In this document: in pieces, positions 1-5,322 of the stretch
How positions within the stretch are numbered: the first letter of the stretch is position 1
Layout of the letters: the number at the start of each line of letters is the position of its first letter
NCBI GenBank assembly: GCA_031282665.1
Contig: JAITDH010000183.1
Coordinates: 1 to 5,322, forward strand
Reading direction: 5' to 3'
Source of the DNA: Zoogloeaceae bacterium
Lineage (GTDB): Bacteria; Pseudomonadota; Gammaproteobacteria; Burkholderiales; Rhodocyclaceae
DNA length: 5,322 bases
The notes under the pieces: generated by a model
The model's database searches: none
Seen by the model: the letters and a program-made list of their open reading frames with translations, nothing else
Told to the model about the DNA's origin: nothing
Made by a program: the position numbers and the translations under genes

Positions 1-37
1 GGGATCGGAAAAGCCGGTGGCGGGCGAATCCGATCCC
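1..37 (-). terminator. Inverted repeat just downstream of rne, possible terminator stem
   Basis: Positions 1-8 (GGGATCGG) and 30-37 (CCGATCCC) are perfect reverse complements separated by 21 bases. They start 9 bases past the rne stop codon. In the rne transcript this gives an 8-bp GC-rich stem, with a weaker GCC/GGC pairing and four U residues inside the loop. A transcription terminator is a reasonable inference from the position, but the sequence that would carry a U-tract after the stem lies outside the window. It could also be a bidirectional terminator, an RNase E processing site or chance. Confidence 0.35.
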
Positions 38-45
38 TTCCTGCC

Positions 46-3000
46 CTATTGCCGGGTTTCCACCAGGATCAGTTCCTCGCCGGAATCGTCGTCGGGACGC
101 GAGCGGGAGCGGCGGGGGCGGCCGCGCGGCGCTGGAGTTTCGGCAGGCGCGGCGGATGGCGGGGCGTGGGTGGTCTGCACCAGGACGAGGCCGCTTTCCT
201 TCAGTTCCTCCGCCGCGTCATCCGGCGATGCGGCCGGCACATGCGGCAGCGGCATGACGAGGGGAGTGGAAGGCACTTCCGTCGGCGGCGGCGTGAGCGG
301 GGAACCGCTCACGGTGGCGAACGAGGAGGGCGGCAGGGTCACGCTGGTGACGACATACGGCGCGGTCGCGGAGGGCGAAGCGTTGGTGAGGTTGCGGGGA
401 ACGACGATGGGTTCCGCTCCGGAATCTTCGCCATGCGCCGGGAGACGGGCGGCGGGAACGGCGCGATCTTCCTCCGCTTCCGCGGCATCCTCTGCTTCCG
501 CGGCAACGGAAACGGCCGGCCTGGCGCTTTCTTCCGCCGGGGGAACAGCCGCGATGGGCGCGGGCGTTACGGTAGCTGCTTCGCTTGCCTCGACAGTTGC
601 CACGCTTGCCACAGTTACCACACCCGGCGGCGGGCTTTCTTCACGGCGTGGCGCGGTTTCCCTGGCTGGCGTGTCATCCGATACGTCATATGACGTGTCA
701 GTTGGTACGCTGTTCGGCACGCTGTCCGGCGCGCTGTTCGGCGTGTTATCCGGCGCGGGGATGGCGGCCGCGCTTTTTTCCTCGGCCGCGGCGTTTTCCA
801 GGCGTTCCGCATTCTCTCCTTCGTTGTTGCCACGGCCACGTCCGCGGCGTCCGCGGCGGGAGGAACCGCTGGCGGCGACATTCTCGCCTTCCTGGGCGGG
901 CACGGCCGGCGGGGTTGCCGGGGTTGCCTGGGGCGACGGAGTTGCCGGAGTGGCTGGCACTGCCGGATCGGCTTCGGGAGCCGTCACCGCGGCGGCATTC
1001 GGCCGTTCGCGGCGCTCGCCGCGCTCGCGCGGCTTGCGGGGCTCCCTGGGTTCGCGCGCGGCTTCCGGGCTGGCGTTTTCGCGTCCCGTCCGGTTGCGCC
1101 CTTTCCCCTGGCGTTCGGCCTTGTCTTTTTCCTTATCCTTCTCCTTGTCCGCGTCGCCCTGCGGTGGCGTTTCGCGTTCTTCGCGCTGGCTGCTGTTGTT
1201 GCCGCGTTCGCCGTGGCCTTTCCGGCGGTTGTTTTCGCCGCGCTCGCCACGCGCTTCCTGACGCTGGGCGTTCCGACCCTGGCTACCCTGAGCACCCTCG
1301 CCGCGCTTGCGCCCGGTTTCGCTTTCCGGGGCAGGCAGGGGAGCGGGTTTGGAACGGAACAGGGAAAGAATGCGGGAAATGAAGCCAGGAGATTCCGCTT
1401 TCCCCACTTCCTTGTCGGTCTTGTCCGTCTTGTCGGCCTTCGCAAGCGGCGCGGGTTGTTCCGGGGCGATGTTGCGGATGGCGGCTTCCTGCCGGGGGCG
1501 GACGGGTTCCGTCTTGTTCTTGCTGATTCCCGCCTTTTCGCCATTGCCGGCGTCTACCATCTTGTAGGAGGGATCGCCCGGTTCTTCCGTGTTGAGGTCG
1601 TCGTGCTTCAGGCGGATGATGTCGTGCGCCGGGGTTTCCAGGTGGATGTTGGGAATCAGGAGGAGGGAAACCTTGTGCCGCAGTTCGATGGCCTGGATGT
1701 CGTGCCGCTTTTCGTTGAGGAGGAAGGTGGCGACATCGACCGGCACCTGCGCCTGCACGGTGGCGGTGCCATCCTTCATGGCTTCCTCTTCCAGGATACG
1801 CAGGATGTGCAGCGCCGCCGATTCCGTGGAGCGGATGTGCCCGGTGCCGGTGCAGCGCGGACAGGGGATGTAGCTCGTTTCGGCGAGGGCCGGACGCAGG
1901 CGCTGGCGGGAGAGTTCCATCAGGCCGAAGCGGCTGATCTTGCCTATCTGCACGCGGGCGCGGTCGAATTTCAGGGCGTCCTTCAGGCGGTTTTCCACCT
2001 CCCGCTGGTTCTTCGCCGATTCCATGTCGATGAAGTCGATGACGATGAGGCCGCCCAGGTCGCGCAGACGCAGTTGCCGGGCGATTTCTTCCGAGGCTTC
2101 GAGGTTGGTCTTCAGCGCCGTTTCCTCGATGTCCGCGCCCTTGGTGGCGCGGCCGGAGTTGACGTCGATGGCGACCAGCGCCTCGGTATGGTCGATGACG
2201 ATGGCGCCGCCGGAAGGCAGGTTCACCTGCCGGCCGAAGGCGGTCTCGATCTGGTGCTCGATCTGGAAGCGGGAAAAGAGCGGCACGTCGTCCCAGTAGC
2301 GCTTGACGCGATGCACATTGTCGGGGATGACGGAGGTCATGAAGCTCTGCGCCTGCGCGAAAATATCGTCGGTATCGACGAGGATTTCGCCGATGTCGGG
2401 CTGGAAATAATCGCGGATGGCGCGGATGACCAAGCTGTCTTCCTGGTAGATGAGGCGCGGCGCTTCTTCCACCTTGGCGACGCTCTCGATGCCCTGCCAG
2501 AGCTTCAGGAGATAGTTCAGGTCCCATTGCAGCTCTTCGACCTGCCGGCCGATGGCGGCGGTGCGGGTAATCAGGCTCATCCCGGCGGGAACTTCCAGGC
2601 GATCCATGATTTCCCGCAATTCGGTGCGATCGTCGCCGTCCACCCGGCGGGAAATGCCGCCGCCGCGCGGATTGTTGGGCATCAGCACGAGATAGCGGCC
2701 GGCGAGCGAAATGAAGGTGGTAAGCGCCGCGCCCTTGTTGCCGCGCTCGTCCTTATCCACCTGGACGATGATTTCCTGTCCCTCCCGGATGGCTTCCTGG
2801 ATTCTGTTCCGGTCCGCGCCGGGTTGGAAATAGCCGCGGGATATCGCCTTGAAAGGCAAAAAGCCGTGCCGTTCCTCGCCATAATTGACGAAGGCGGCTT
2901 CCAGCGAAGGTTCGATACGGGTAACGATCCCCTTGTAGATATTACTCTTGCGTTGTTCCTTGGCAGCCGATTCAATGTCGAGGTCAATCAGTCTTTGTCC

Positions 3001-3060
3001 ATCGACAATGGCGACACGTAATTCTTCGGCCTGTGTCGCATTGAATAACATGCGTTTCAT
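46..3060 (-). CDS. rne: Ribonuclease E (Rne/Rng family), full length
   Basis: This is the endoribonuclease that cuts single-stranded AU-rich RNA, processes 9S rRNA and tRNA precursors, starts mRNA decay, and scaffolds the RNA degradosome at the inner membrane. Numbering from the second ATG, the protein has 1004 residues. It begins [10 protein letters not shown] like family members. An S1 domain (about 35-125) carries F57 and F67, and the 5' sensor carries R166-T167 in LITRTA. The catalytic DNase I-like domain has D299 (AIDVNS) and D345 (VIDFIDM), matching E. coli D303 and D346. The Zn-link is C400-PR-C403, and the catalytic half ends near 490. The tail is low-complexity: an amphipathic membrane-type helix (559-571, FISRILSLF), Arg/Glu/Gly-rich stretches (580-690, 735-745, 978-988), Pro/Ala/Thr-rich spacers, and an acidic end. 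Start choice: GGAG lies 6 bases before ATG-3060 but only 3 before ATG-3063. The gene is divergent from rluC. Identity is certain; tail functions are inferred. Confidence 0.98.
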   Translation of the reverse strand: MKRMLFNATQAEELRVAIVDGQRLIDLDIESAAKEQRKSNIYKGIVTRIEPSLEAAFVNYGEERHGFLPFKAISRGYFQPGADRNRIQEAIREGQEIIVQVDKDERGNKGAALTTFISLAGRYLVLMPNNPRGGGISRRVDGDDRTELREIMDRLEVPAGMSLITRTAAIGRQVEELQWDLNYLLKLWQGIESVAKVEEAPRLIYQEDSLVIRAIRDYFQPDIGEILVDTDDIFAQAQSFMTSVIPDNVHRVKRYWDDVPLFSRFQIEHQIETAFGRQVNLPSGGAIVIDHTEALVAIDVNSGRATKGADIEETALKTNLEASEEIARQLRLRDLGGLIVIDFIDMESAKNQREVENRLKDALKFDRARVQIGKISRFGLMELSRQRLRPALAETSYIPCPRCTGTGHIRSTESAALHILRILEEEAMKDGTATVQAQVPVDVATFLLNEKRHDIQAIELRHKVSLLLIPNIHLETPAHDIIRLKHDDLNTEEPGDPSYKMVDAGNGEKAGISKNKTEPVRPRQEAAIRNIAPEQPAPLAKADKTDKTDKEVGKAESPGFISRILSLFRSKPAPLPAPESETGRKRGEGAQGSQGRNAQRQEARGERGENNRRKGHGERGNNSSQREERETPPQGDADKEKDKEKDKAERQGKGRNRTGRENASPEAAREPREPRKPRERGERRERPNAAAVTAPEADPAVPATPATPSPQATPATPPAVPAQEGENVAASGSSRRGRRGRGRGNNEGENAERLENAAAEEKSAAAIPAPDNTPNSAPDSVPNSVPTDTSYDVSDDTPARETAPRREESPPPGVVTVASVATVEASEAATVTPAPIAAVPPAEESARPAVSVAAEAEDAAEAEEDRAVPAARLPAHGEDSGAEPIVVPRNLTNASPSATAPYVVTSVTLPPSSFATVSGSPLTPPPTEVPSTPLVMPLPHVPAASPDDAAEELKESGLVLVQTTHAPPSAAPAETPAPRGRPRRSRSRPDDDSGEELILVETRQ
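683..696. repeat. 14-bp perfect palindrome inside the rne tail
   Basis: ACGTCATATGACGT is its own reverse complement. It lies in the coding sequence for the SYDVSD part of the RNase E tail, in a short patch richer in A/T than its surroundings, next to the 12-bp repeats at 708-755. It may be a chance result of codon choice, a protein-binding site or a small hairpin in the mRNA. Confidence 0.5.
708..755 (-). repeat. Four imperfect 12-bp tandem repeats in the rne tail
   Basis: Four 12-base units lie head to tail on the plus strand: CGCTGTTCGGCA, CGCTGTCCGGCG, CGCTGTTCGGCG and TGTTATCCGGCG. The first three differ at two positions or fewer; the fourth is more diverged. The unit length is a multiple of three, so read on the minus strand they encode four tetrapeptides, [16 protein letters not shown] (about residues 771-786), of the form D/N-x-x-P. 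This looks like in-frame expansion by slippage in a disordered linker. Confidence 0.8.
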
Positions 3061-3093
3061 CATGTGCTCCGGCGCATGGCGGGCGAAGCACCC
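3061..3093 (-). promoter_or_regulatory. rne ribosome binding site inside a hairpin, with a competing hairpin
   Basis: In the rne mRNA the Shine-Dalgarno GGAG (plus 3067-3070) lies in the segment CGGAGCAC (3071-3064), which directly precedes the first of two adjacent ATG codons. It can pair with GTGCTTCG (3091-3084): eight pairs including one G-U, loop of 12. The same upstream arm can instead form a small local hairpin, GGGTG-CTT-CGCCC (3093-3081), which would free the ribosome binding site. The pairings are seen directly. That they control rne translation is inference, in line with the known feedback control of E. coli rne through its 5' leader. Confidence 0.45.
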
Positions 3094-3203
3094 ACGCGAG
3101 GGCGCGACCGGGTCAGGTAACGGGAATTTTCATGTTTGCCGTCGTGATTCGAGGGAGTCTCTTGAAGGTTCTCAAAGGTCTTTCCGGGTCGGGAAGTGCA
3201 ATG

Positions 3204-3224
3204 CCGGCAGCGTTTTGCTGCCGG
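3204..3224 (-). promoter_or_regulatory. 8-bp hairpin in the presumed rne 5' leader
   Basis: CCGGCAGC and GCTGCCGG are perfect reverse complements flanking a five-base loop, AAAAC in the rne sense. The stem sits about 144 bases upstream of the rne start and has no U-tract after it in either direction, so it is unlikely to be an intrinsic terminator. By analogy with the E. coli rne leader, where hairpins mediate feedback cleavage by RNase E, it may be an autoregulatory element or a stability stem. The analogy is inference; I see no recognisable sequence match to the E. coli hairpins. Confidence 0.5.
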
Positions 3225-3271
3225 ACGGAATCTCTGCGTAGGCGTTTGCAGATGCCTGCGATGCGCGAATC

Positions 3272-3313
3272 AAGTAGTATCGCTACTTTTGGTGAGCGAA
3301 CTTAACCAGTTCG
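3272..3313. promoter_or_regulatory. AT-rich core with two 6-5-6 dyads, probable rne promoter/operator area
   Basis: Two inverted repeats of the same geometry lie 8 bases apart: AAGTAG-TATCG-CTACTT (3272-3288) and CGAACT-TAACC-AGTTCG (3297-3313). Dyad centres are 25 bases apart. On the minus strand a weak sigma70-like pair overlaps both: TTAAGT (3305-3300), an 18-base spacer, and GATACT (3281-3276). This would start transcription near 3269 and give a leader of roughly 210 nt containing the 3204-3224 hairpin. The dyads are directly visible; the promoter boxes are poor matches, and the operator role is inference. Confidence 0.3.
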
Positions 3314-3389
3314 ATCTGCGCGAAACAAAACAAGGAAAGCCCGAAGGCCAGGTCTGCCAGGGCGGGCGGGAATCCAGTTCCCGGCCGTG

Positions 3390-3431
3390 TTGCCGCAAAC
3401 GGCAATGGTCTTGCCGCAACTGCAGCGGGTC
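3390..3431. repeat. 21-bp imperfect direct repeat forming mutually exclusive stems
   Basis: TTGCCGCAA occurs at 3390-3398 and again at 3411-3419, heading two 21-base units that also share their last four bases (GGTC). Between them lies CGGCAA (3400-3405). It can pair with TTGCCG upstream (3390-3395, loop CAAA) or with TTGCCG downstream (3411-3416, loop TGGTC), but not both. The same holds on either strand. It may be a binding site for a repeat-recognising regulator, an RNA switch in one of the leaders, or an old local duplication. Confidence 0.6.
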
Positions 3432-3438
3432 TTATGAC
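3411..3438 (+). promoter_or_regulatory. Weak sigma70-like promoter candidate for rluC
   Basis: TTGCCG (3411-3416) and TATGAC (3433-3438) each match four of six consensus bases and are 16 bases apart, which would place the transcription start near 3445, about 50 bases before the rluC start. The -35 box lies in the second copy of the 21-bp repeat. No better pair was found between 3300 and 3497 on this strand, but the match is weak. Confidence 0.22.
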
Positions 3439-3464
3439 GCGGTTTTTTCGACGCGGCTTTTTTC
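3436..3464. repeat. Tandem duplication of GACGCGG plus T6 upstream of rluC
   Basis: GACGCGGTTTTTTC (3436-3449) is followed directly by GACGCGGCTTTTTTC (3450-3464), identical but for one inserted C. Each unit is a GC-rich heptamer followed by six T residues. The heptamer is not self-complementary, so neither copy alone is a classical intrinsic terminator. CCGC at 3414-3417 could pair with GCGG at 3439-3442 just before the first T-tract, giving at most a weak 4-bp stem. Slippage-prone sequence, a T-tract bending element or a remnant attenuator are all possible. Confidence 0.65.
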
Positions 3465-3496
3465 TTGTTCGTGGCACAAAATCGGCTGGCAAGTAT

Positions 3497-4522
3497 ATGG
3501 CAAAAATGGCGGAAACGGAAAAAAAATCGGTGACCTATCTTTCCATCGGCGCGGAAGAAGCCGGGCAGCGCCTGGACAATTACCTCATCCGCCATTGCAA
3601 GGGGGTGCCGAAAAGCCATCTGTACCGGATCCTGCGCAGCGGCGAAGTGCGGGTCAACAAAAAGCGCGCCGAAGCATCCTGCCGCCTCCAGGAAGGCGAT
3701 GCCGTGCGCCTGCCGCCCCTGCGCACGGCGACCGCCTCGCCAACCTCTGCCGCCCCCCTGCCGCCGATCGACCTGCCCGTCCTCTACGAAGACGCCGCCC
3801 TCCTGGTCATCGACAAACCCGCCGGAATCGCCGCGCACGGCGGCAGCGGCCTCTCCTTCGGCCTGATCGAACTCCTGCGGCGGCAAAGACCGGAAGCAAG
3901 ATTCCTCGAACTCGCGCACCGGCTGGACAAGGAAACCTCCGGCCTGATCCTCGTCGGCAAGAAACGCTCGGCGCTGACCGCCCTGCACGACATGTTCCGG
4001 GCAAGCCGGGGCGCATCGGAAAAAGCCGCCGACAAGCGCTATCTGATGCTCGTCCGGGGGCGCTGGATGAATCCCGCGCAGCAGGTCCGCCTCCCGCTTT
4101 GCAAATACCTGACCGAATCCGGCGAGCGGCGGGTGCGGGTCGACGCCGCGGAAGGCAAGCCCTCCCATACCGTTTTTCGCCTGCTGGCCCGCTGGCGGCG
4201 CTTTTCCCTCCTGGAAGGACAATTGAAGACCGGCCGCACCCACCAATTGCGGGTACAACTCGCGCACCTGGGCTACCCGATCCTCGGCGACGAAAAATAC
4301 GGCGATTTCCCGCTCAACAAGGCGCTGCAAAAAGAAGGACTGAAACGCATGGCGCTCCATGCCTTCAGCATGGATTTCCCGCATCCGCTGGAAGATCGCC
4401 GCCTTCTCCTCACCGCTCCGCTGCCGGAAGCCCTGGCGGCCTTCATGCGCCGCCTGGACGGAGAAGAACATTGCGACTACCTGGCCGAACACCTTTCCCC
4501 CCTCTGGAGAATTCCTGCATGA
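3497..4522 (+). CDS. rluC: 23S rRNA pseudouridine(955/2504/2580) synthase RluC
   Basis: Converts uridines 955, 2504 and 2580 (E. coli numbering) of 23S rRNA to pseudouridine, acting near the peptidyl transferase centre. The 341-residue protein has an N-terminal S4 RNA-binding domain (about 22-80: GQRLDNYL, GVPKSHLYRILRSGEVRVNKKR) close to E. coli RluC, then the RluA-type synthase domain. Catalytic Asp144 lies in HRLDKETSGL, with the later family motifs KTGRTHQLRVQ (244-254) and GDEKYGD. E. coli RluC is 319 residues, so the length fits. Start: ATG-3497 is chosen with a weak GGCAAG before it; ATG-3506 (MAETEKKS) is equally plausible. The in-frame ATG-3434 would add 21 residues encoded by the T-tract duplication and is unlikely. 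The gene overlaps the HAD gene by four bases (ATGA), so the two are probably one operon. RluD or RluA specificity is less likely, given the S4 and linker sequence. Confidence 0.95.
   Translation: MAKMAETEKKSVTYLSIGAEEAGQRLDNYLIRHCKGVPKSHLYRILRSGEVRVNKKRAEASCRLQEGDAVRLPPLRTATASPTSAAPLPPIDLPVLYEDAALLVIDKPAGIAAHGGSGLSFGLIELLRRQRPEARFLELAHRLDKETSGLILVGKKRSALTALHDMFRASRGASEKAADKRYLMLVRGRWMNPAQQVRLPLCKYLTESGERRVRVDAAEGKPSHTVFRLLARWRRFSLLEGQLKTGRTHQLRVQLAHLGYPILGDEKYGDFPLNKALQKEGLKRMALHAFSMDFPHPLEDRRLLLTAPLPEALAAFMRRLDGEEHCDYLAEHLSPLWRIPA
4506..4518 (+). promoter_or_regulatory. Ribosome binding site of the HAD gene inside the end of rluC
   Basis: GGAGA at 4506-4510 lies 8 bases before ATG-4519, within the last codons of rluC. 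With the ATGA overlap it fixes the start of the HAD gene and points to translational coupling to rluC. Confidence 0.7.
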
Positions 4523-5229
4523 CCCAGCTTTTCACCCGGCCCTTCGACCTCATCGTCTTCGATTGGGACGGCACCCTGATGGACTCCGCCGCCGCCATCG
4601 TCCGCGCCATCCAACTCGCCAGCCGCGACCTGGGCATCCCCCCGCCGACGGAAGAAACGGCCCGCCACGTCATCGGGCTGGGGCTATCGGAAGCCCTGCG
4701 CCACGCCCTTCCCACCCTTTCCCCGGCCGACTACCCGCGGATGACCGAACGCTATCGTCATCACTACCTGGGCAGCGACCGAGACTTCGACCTCACCCTC
4801 TTCGCCGGCGTCGAAAAGCTGCTGGACAGACTGCTGGCGGCGGGCCATACCCTGGCGGTCGCTACCGGAAAAAGTCGGCTCGGCCTGGACCGCGCGCTCG
4901 ATCATTTTCAGTTGCGGGCGAAATTCACTGCCACCCGCTGCGCCGACGAATGCGCCTCCAAGCCGCACCCGCAAATGCTCCTGGAACTGATGGAAGAACT
5001 GGGCGCCGCGCCGGAGCGCACCCTGATGATCGGCGACACCACGCACGACCTCCAGATGGCGGCCAGCGCCGGCACCGCCAGCCTCGGCGTAACCTACGGC
5101 GCCCACCCGGAAGCCGCCCTCCTCGCCCTGCAACCGCTGGCCGCCGTCGCCTCGGTGGAAGAACTGGAAGGGTGGTTTTTCGGCAGGGGCAACCCAAAGG
5201 GGCATGACGGCAACCCCGAAATTCCTTAG
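4519..5229 (+). CDS. HAD-superfamily (subfamily IA) phosphatase, phosphoglycolate phosphatase-like
   Basis: A 236-residue cytosolic hydrolase of the haloacid dehalogenase superfamily. Motif I is DWDGTLMDS (15-23), with nucleophile Asp15 and acid/base Asp17. Motif II is VATGKS, with Thr116. Motif III is Lys148 in SKPHP, and motif IV is GDTTHD (172-177), with Mg-binding Asp173 and Asp177. The helical region between motifs I and II (about 22-90) is a C1-type cap, as in Gph-like enzymes. All catalytic residues are present, so it should be an active phosphatase. The substrate cannot be deduced; phosphoglycolate, sugar phosphates and nucleotides are all handled by relatives, so no symbol is given. 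The start is fixed by the ATGA overlap with rluC and the upstream GGAGA. The last 16 residues (from FGRGNPKG) look like a poorly conserved extension past the usual end. Their coding DNA also carries a promoter candidate for the next gene. Confidence 0.92.
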   Translation: MTQLFTRPFDLIVFDWDGTLMDSAAAIVRAIQLASRDLGIPPPTEETARHVIGLGLSEALRHALPTLSPADYPRMTERYRHHYLGSDRDFDLTLFAGVEKLLDRLLAAGHTLAVATGKSRLGLDRALDHFQLRAKFTATRCADECASKPHPQMLLELMEELGAAPERTLMIGDTTHDLQMAASAGTASLGVTYGAHPEAALLALQPLAAVASVEELEGWFFGRGNPKGHDGNPEIP

Positions 5230-5232
5230 AAT
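5204..5232 (+). promoter_or_regulatory. Sigma70-type promoter candidate overlapping the HAD stop codon
   Basis: ATGACG (5204-5209) matches four of six bases of the -35 consensus, and TAGAAT (5227-5232) matches five of six of the -10 consensus, with an ideal 17-base spacer. The TAG stop codon of the HAD gene is part of the -10 box. Transcription would start near 5239, about 32 bases before the next ATG, so the downstream gene may have its own promoter as well as read-through from rluC. Confidence 0.45.
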
Positions 5233-5257
5233 CTACCTTTCCTCCGTTTCCCATCAC

Positions 5258-5270
5258 AAGGAGAGCTACC
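5258..5270 (+). promoter_or_regulatory. Strong ribosome binding site of the last gene
   Basis: AAGGAG at 5258-5263 ends 7 bases before ATG-5271. This is the strongest Shine-Dalgarno sequence in the window and selects ATG-5271 over the in-frame ATG-5286. Confidence 0.8.
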
Positions 5271-5322
5271 ATGCCTGGCATCGACATGCGAAAAATCTAC
5301 AACTTCTACCCGGTGGAACCCG
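5271..5322 (+). CDS. 5' end of an unrecognised gene, truncated by the window edge
   Basis: The first 17 codons read MPGIDMRKIYNFYPVEP and continue past the window. The start is supported by a near-ideal AAGGAG and by the upstream promoter candidate. The fragment is too short to assign a family, and it shows no signal peptide or membrane segment so far. It does not resemble the start of a Rieske ferredoxin or an SppA-type peptidase, which from memory often follow this HAD gene in Betaproteobacteria. The gap of 41 bases after the HAD gene has no terminator-like stem, so read-through is possible. Confidence 0.7.
   Translation, partial: MPGIDMRKIYNFYPVEP

Larger units (their letters stand above)
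3064..3496. other. Divergent intergenic region between rne and rluC
   Basis: No convincing gene lies in these 433 bases. Open frames crossing it lack a ribosome binding site or are extensions of neighbouring genes. The region should contain the promoters and 5' leaders of both divergent genes. From the rne side it holds the SD hairpin (3061-3093), a strong 8-5-8 hairpin (3204-3224), two 6-5-6 dyads in the most AT-rich stretch (3272-3313), a small cGGGAA/TTCCCg stem (3367-3383), alternate stems built on repeated TTGCCGCAA (3390-3431), and a tandem T-tract repeat (3436-3464). A long structured leader is known for rne in E. coli, where the 5' UTR is about 360 nt. Confidence 0.8.

Noticed and set aside
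17..1261. Long open frame on the plus strand opposite the rne tail (414 codons)
   Set aside because: It is antisense to an unmistakable rne, has low-complexity Ala/Ser/Arg-rich translation mirroring the repetitive GC-rich tail codons, and has no ribosome binding site or recognisable domain.
1283..2527. 414-codon minus-strand frame inside rne, +1 relative to it
   Set aside because: Pro/Arg/His-rich translation typical of an off-frame reading of a GC-rich gene; no domain and no start signal.
1213..3021. 602-codon open frame on the plus strand opposite the rne catalytic region
   Set aside because: Its codons are register-matched to rne on the other strand, so strong third-position GC bias suppresses stops. 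The translation ([12 protein letters not shown] and similar) is a typical shadow of conserved rne codons.
3283..3492. 69-codon minus-strand frame in the intergenic region
   Set aside because: It starts with TTG, has no SD, and its translation shows no domain or convincing membrane segment, so it is not supported as a small protein.
3064..3496. Possible CRISPR array, tRNA or small stable RNA in the intergenic repeats
   Set aside because: Repeats are only two copies each with no regular spacers. No cloverleaf arms or CCA-type end are visible, and no strong terminator follows a promoter-like box to delimit an sRNA.
3302..4492. 396-codon minus-strand frame opposite rluC, ending in a Cys-containing stretch that hints at a zinc ribbon (CSCGKTIAVCGN)
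   Set aside because: Most of it is antisense to RluC. The Cys-rich part comes from the repeated TTGCCGCAA DNA of the intergenic region. No ribosome binding site, and the cysteine spacing does not fit a known zinc ribbon.
3196..4518. Upstream in-frame extension of the HAD gene through rluC to 3196
   Set aside because: The HAD start at 4519 has a good SD and the ATGA overlap, and HAD homology begins there. The upstream part is an off-frame reading of rluC and intergenic DNA.
1..5322. Mobile element, toxin-antitoxin or defence system
   Set aside because: No transposase, integrase, phage, restriction or toxin-like protein is visible, and there are no terminal inverted repeats with target duplications. 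The complete genes are all conserved housekeeping types.

Overview
The window looks like a piece of a high-GC betaproteobacterial chromosome. This rests on the proteins and on the gene order: a divergent pair, rne (RNase E, minus strand) and rluC (23S rRNA pseudouridine synthase, plus strand), with rluC overlapping a HAD-superfamily phosphatase. That arrangement is familiar from Betaproteobacteria; the genus cannot be told from the sequence alone.

Layout. Positions 1-45 lie just downstream of rne and hold an 8-bp inverted repeat that may be part of its terminator. Positions 46-3060 (minus) encode a full-length RNase E of 1004 residues: a well conserved catalytic half and a long, disordered, Arg/Glu/Pro-rich tail with a short amphipathic helix. 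Positions 3064-3496 are a 433-bp divergent intergenic region with no convincing gene. It is dense in inverted and direct repeats: an SD-sequestering hairpin and an 8-5-8 hairpin in the presumed rne leader, two 6-5-6 dyads in the most AT-rich part, a set of mutually exclusive stems, and a tandem GACGCGG-plus-T6 duplication before rluC. Positions 3497-4522 (plus) encode RluC. Positions 4519-5229 (plus) encode the HAD phosphatase, joined to rluC by an ATGA stop/start overlap. A good sigma70-type promoter candidate overlaps the HAD stop codon, followed by a strong ribosome binding site and the first 17 codons of an unrecognised gene that runs off the window.

How they fit. RNase E matures rRNA and tRNA and starts mRNA decay; RluC modifies 23S rRNA. 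Both belong to RNA metabolism and share one intergenic control region. The HAD protein is translationally coupled to RluC, but its substrate cannot be read from the sequence. All three complete genes are ordinary conserved genes, and no new multi-gene system is visible. The parts most worth a second look are the RNA and DNA structures of the rne/rluC intergenic region and the fast-evolving RNase E tail.
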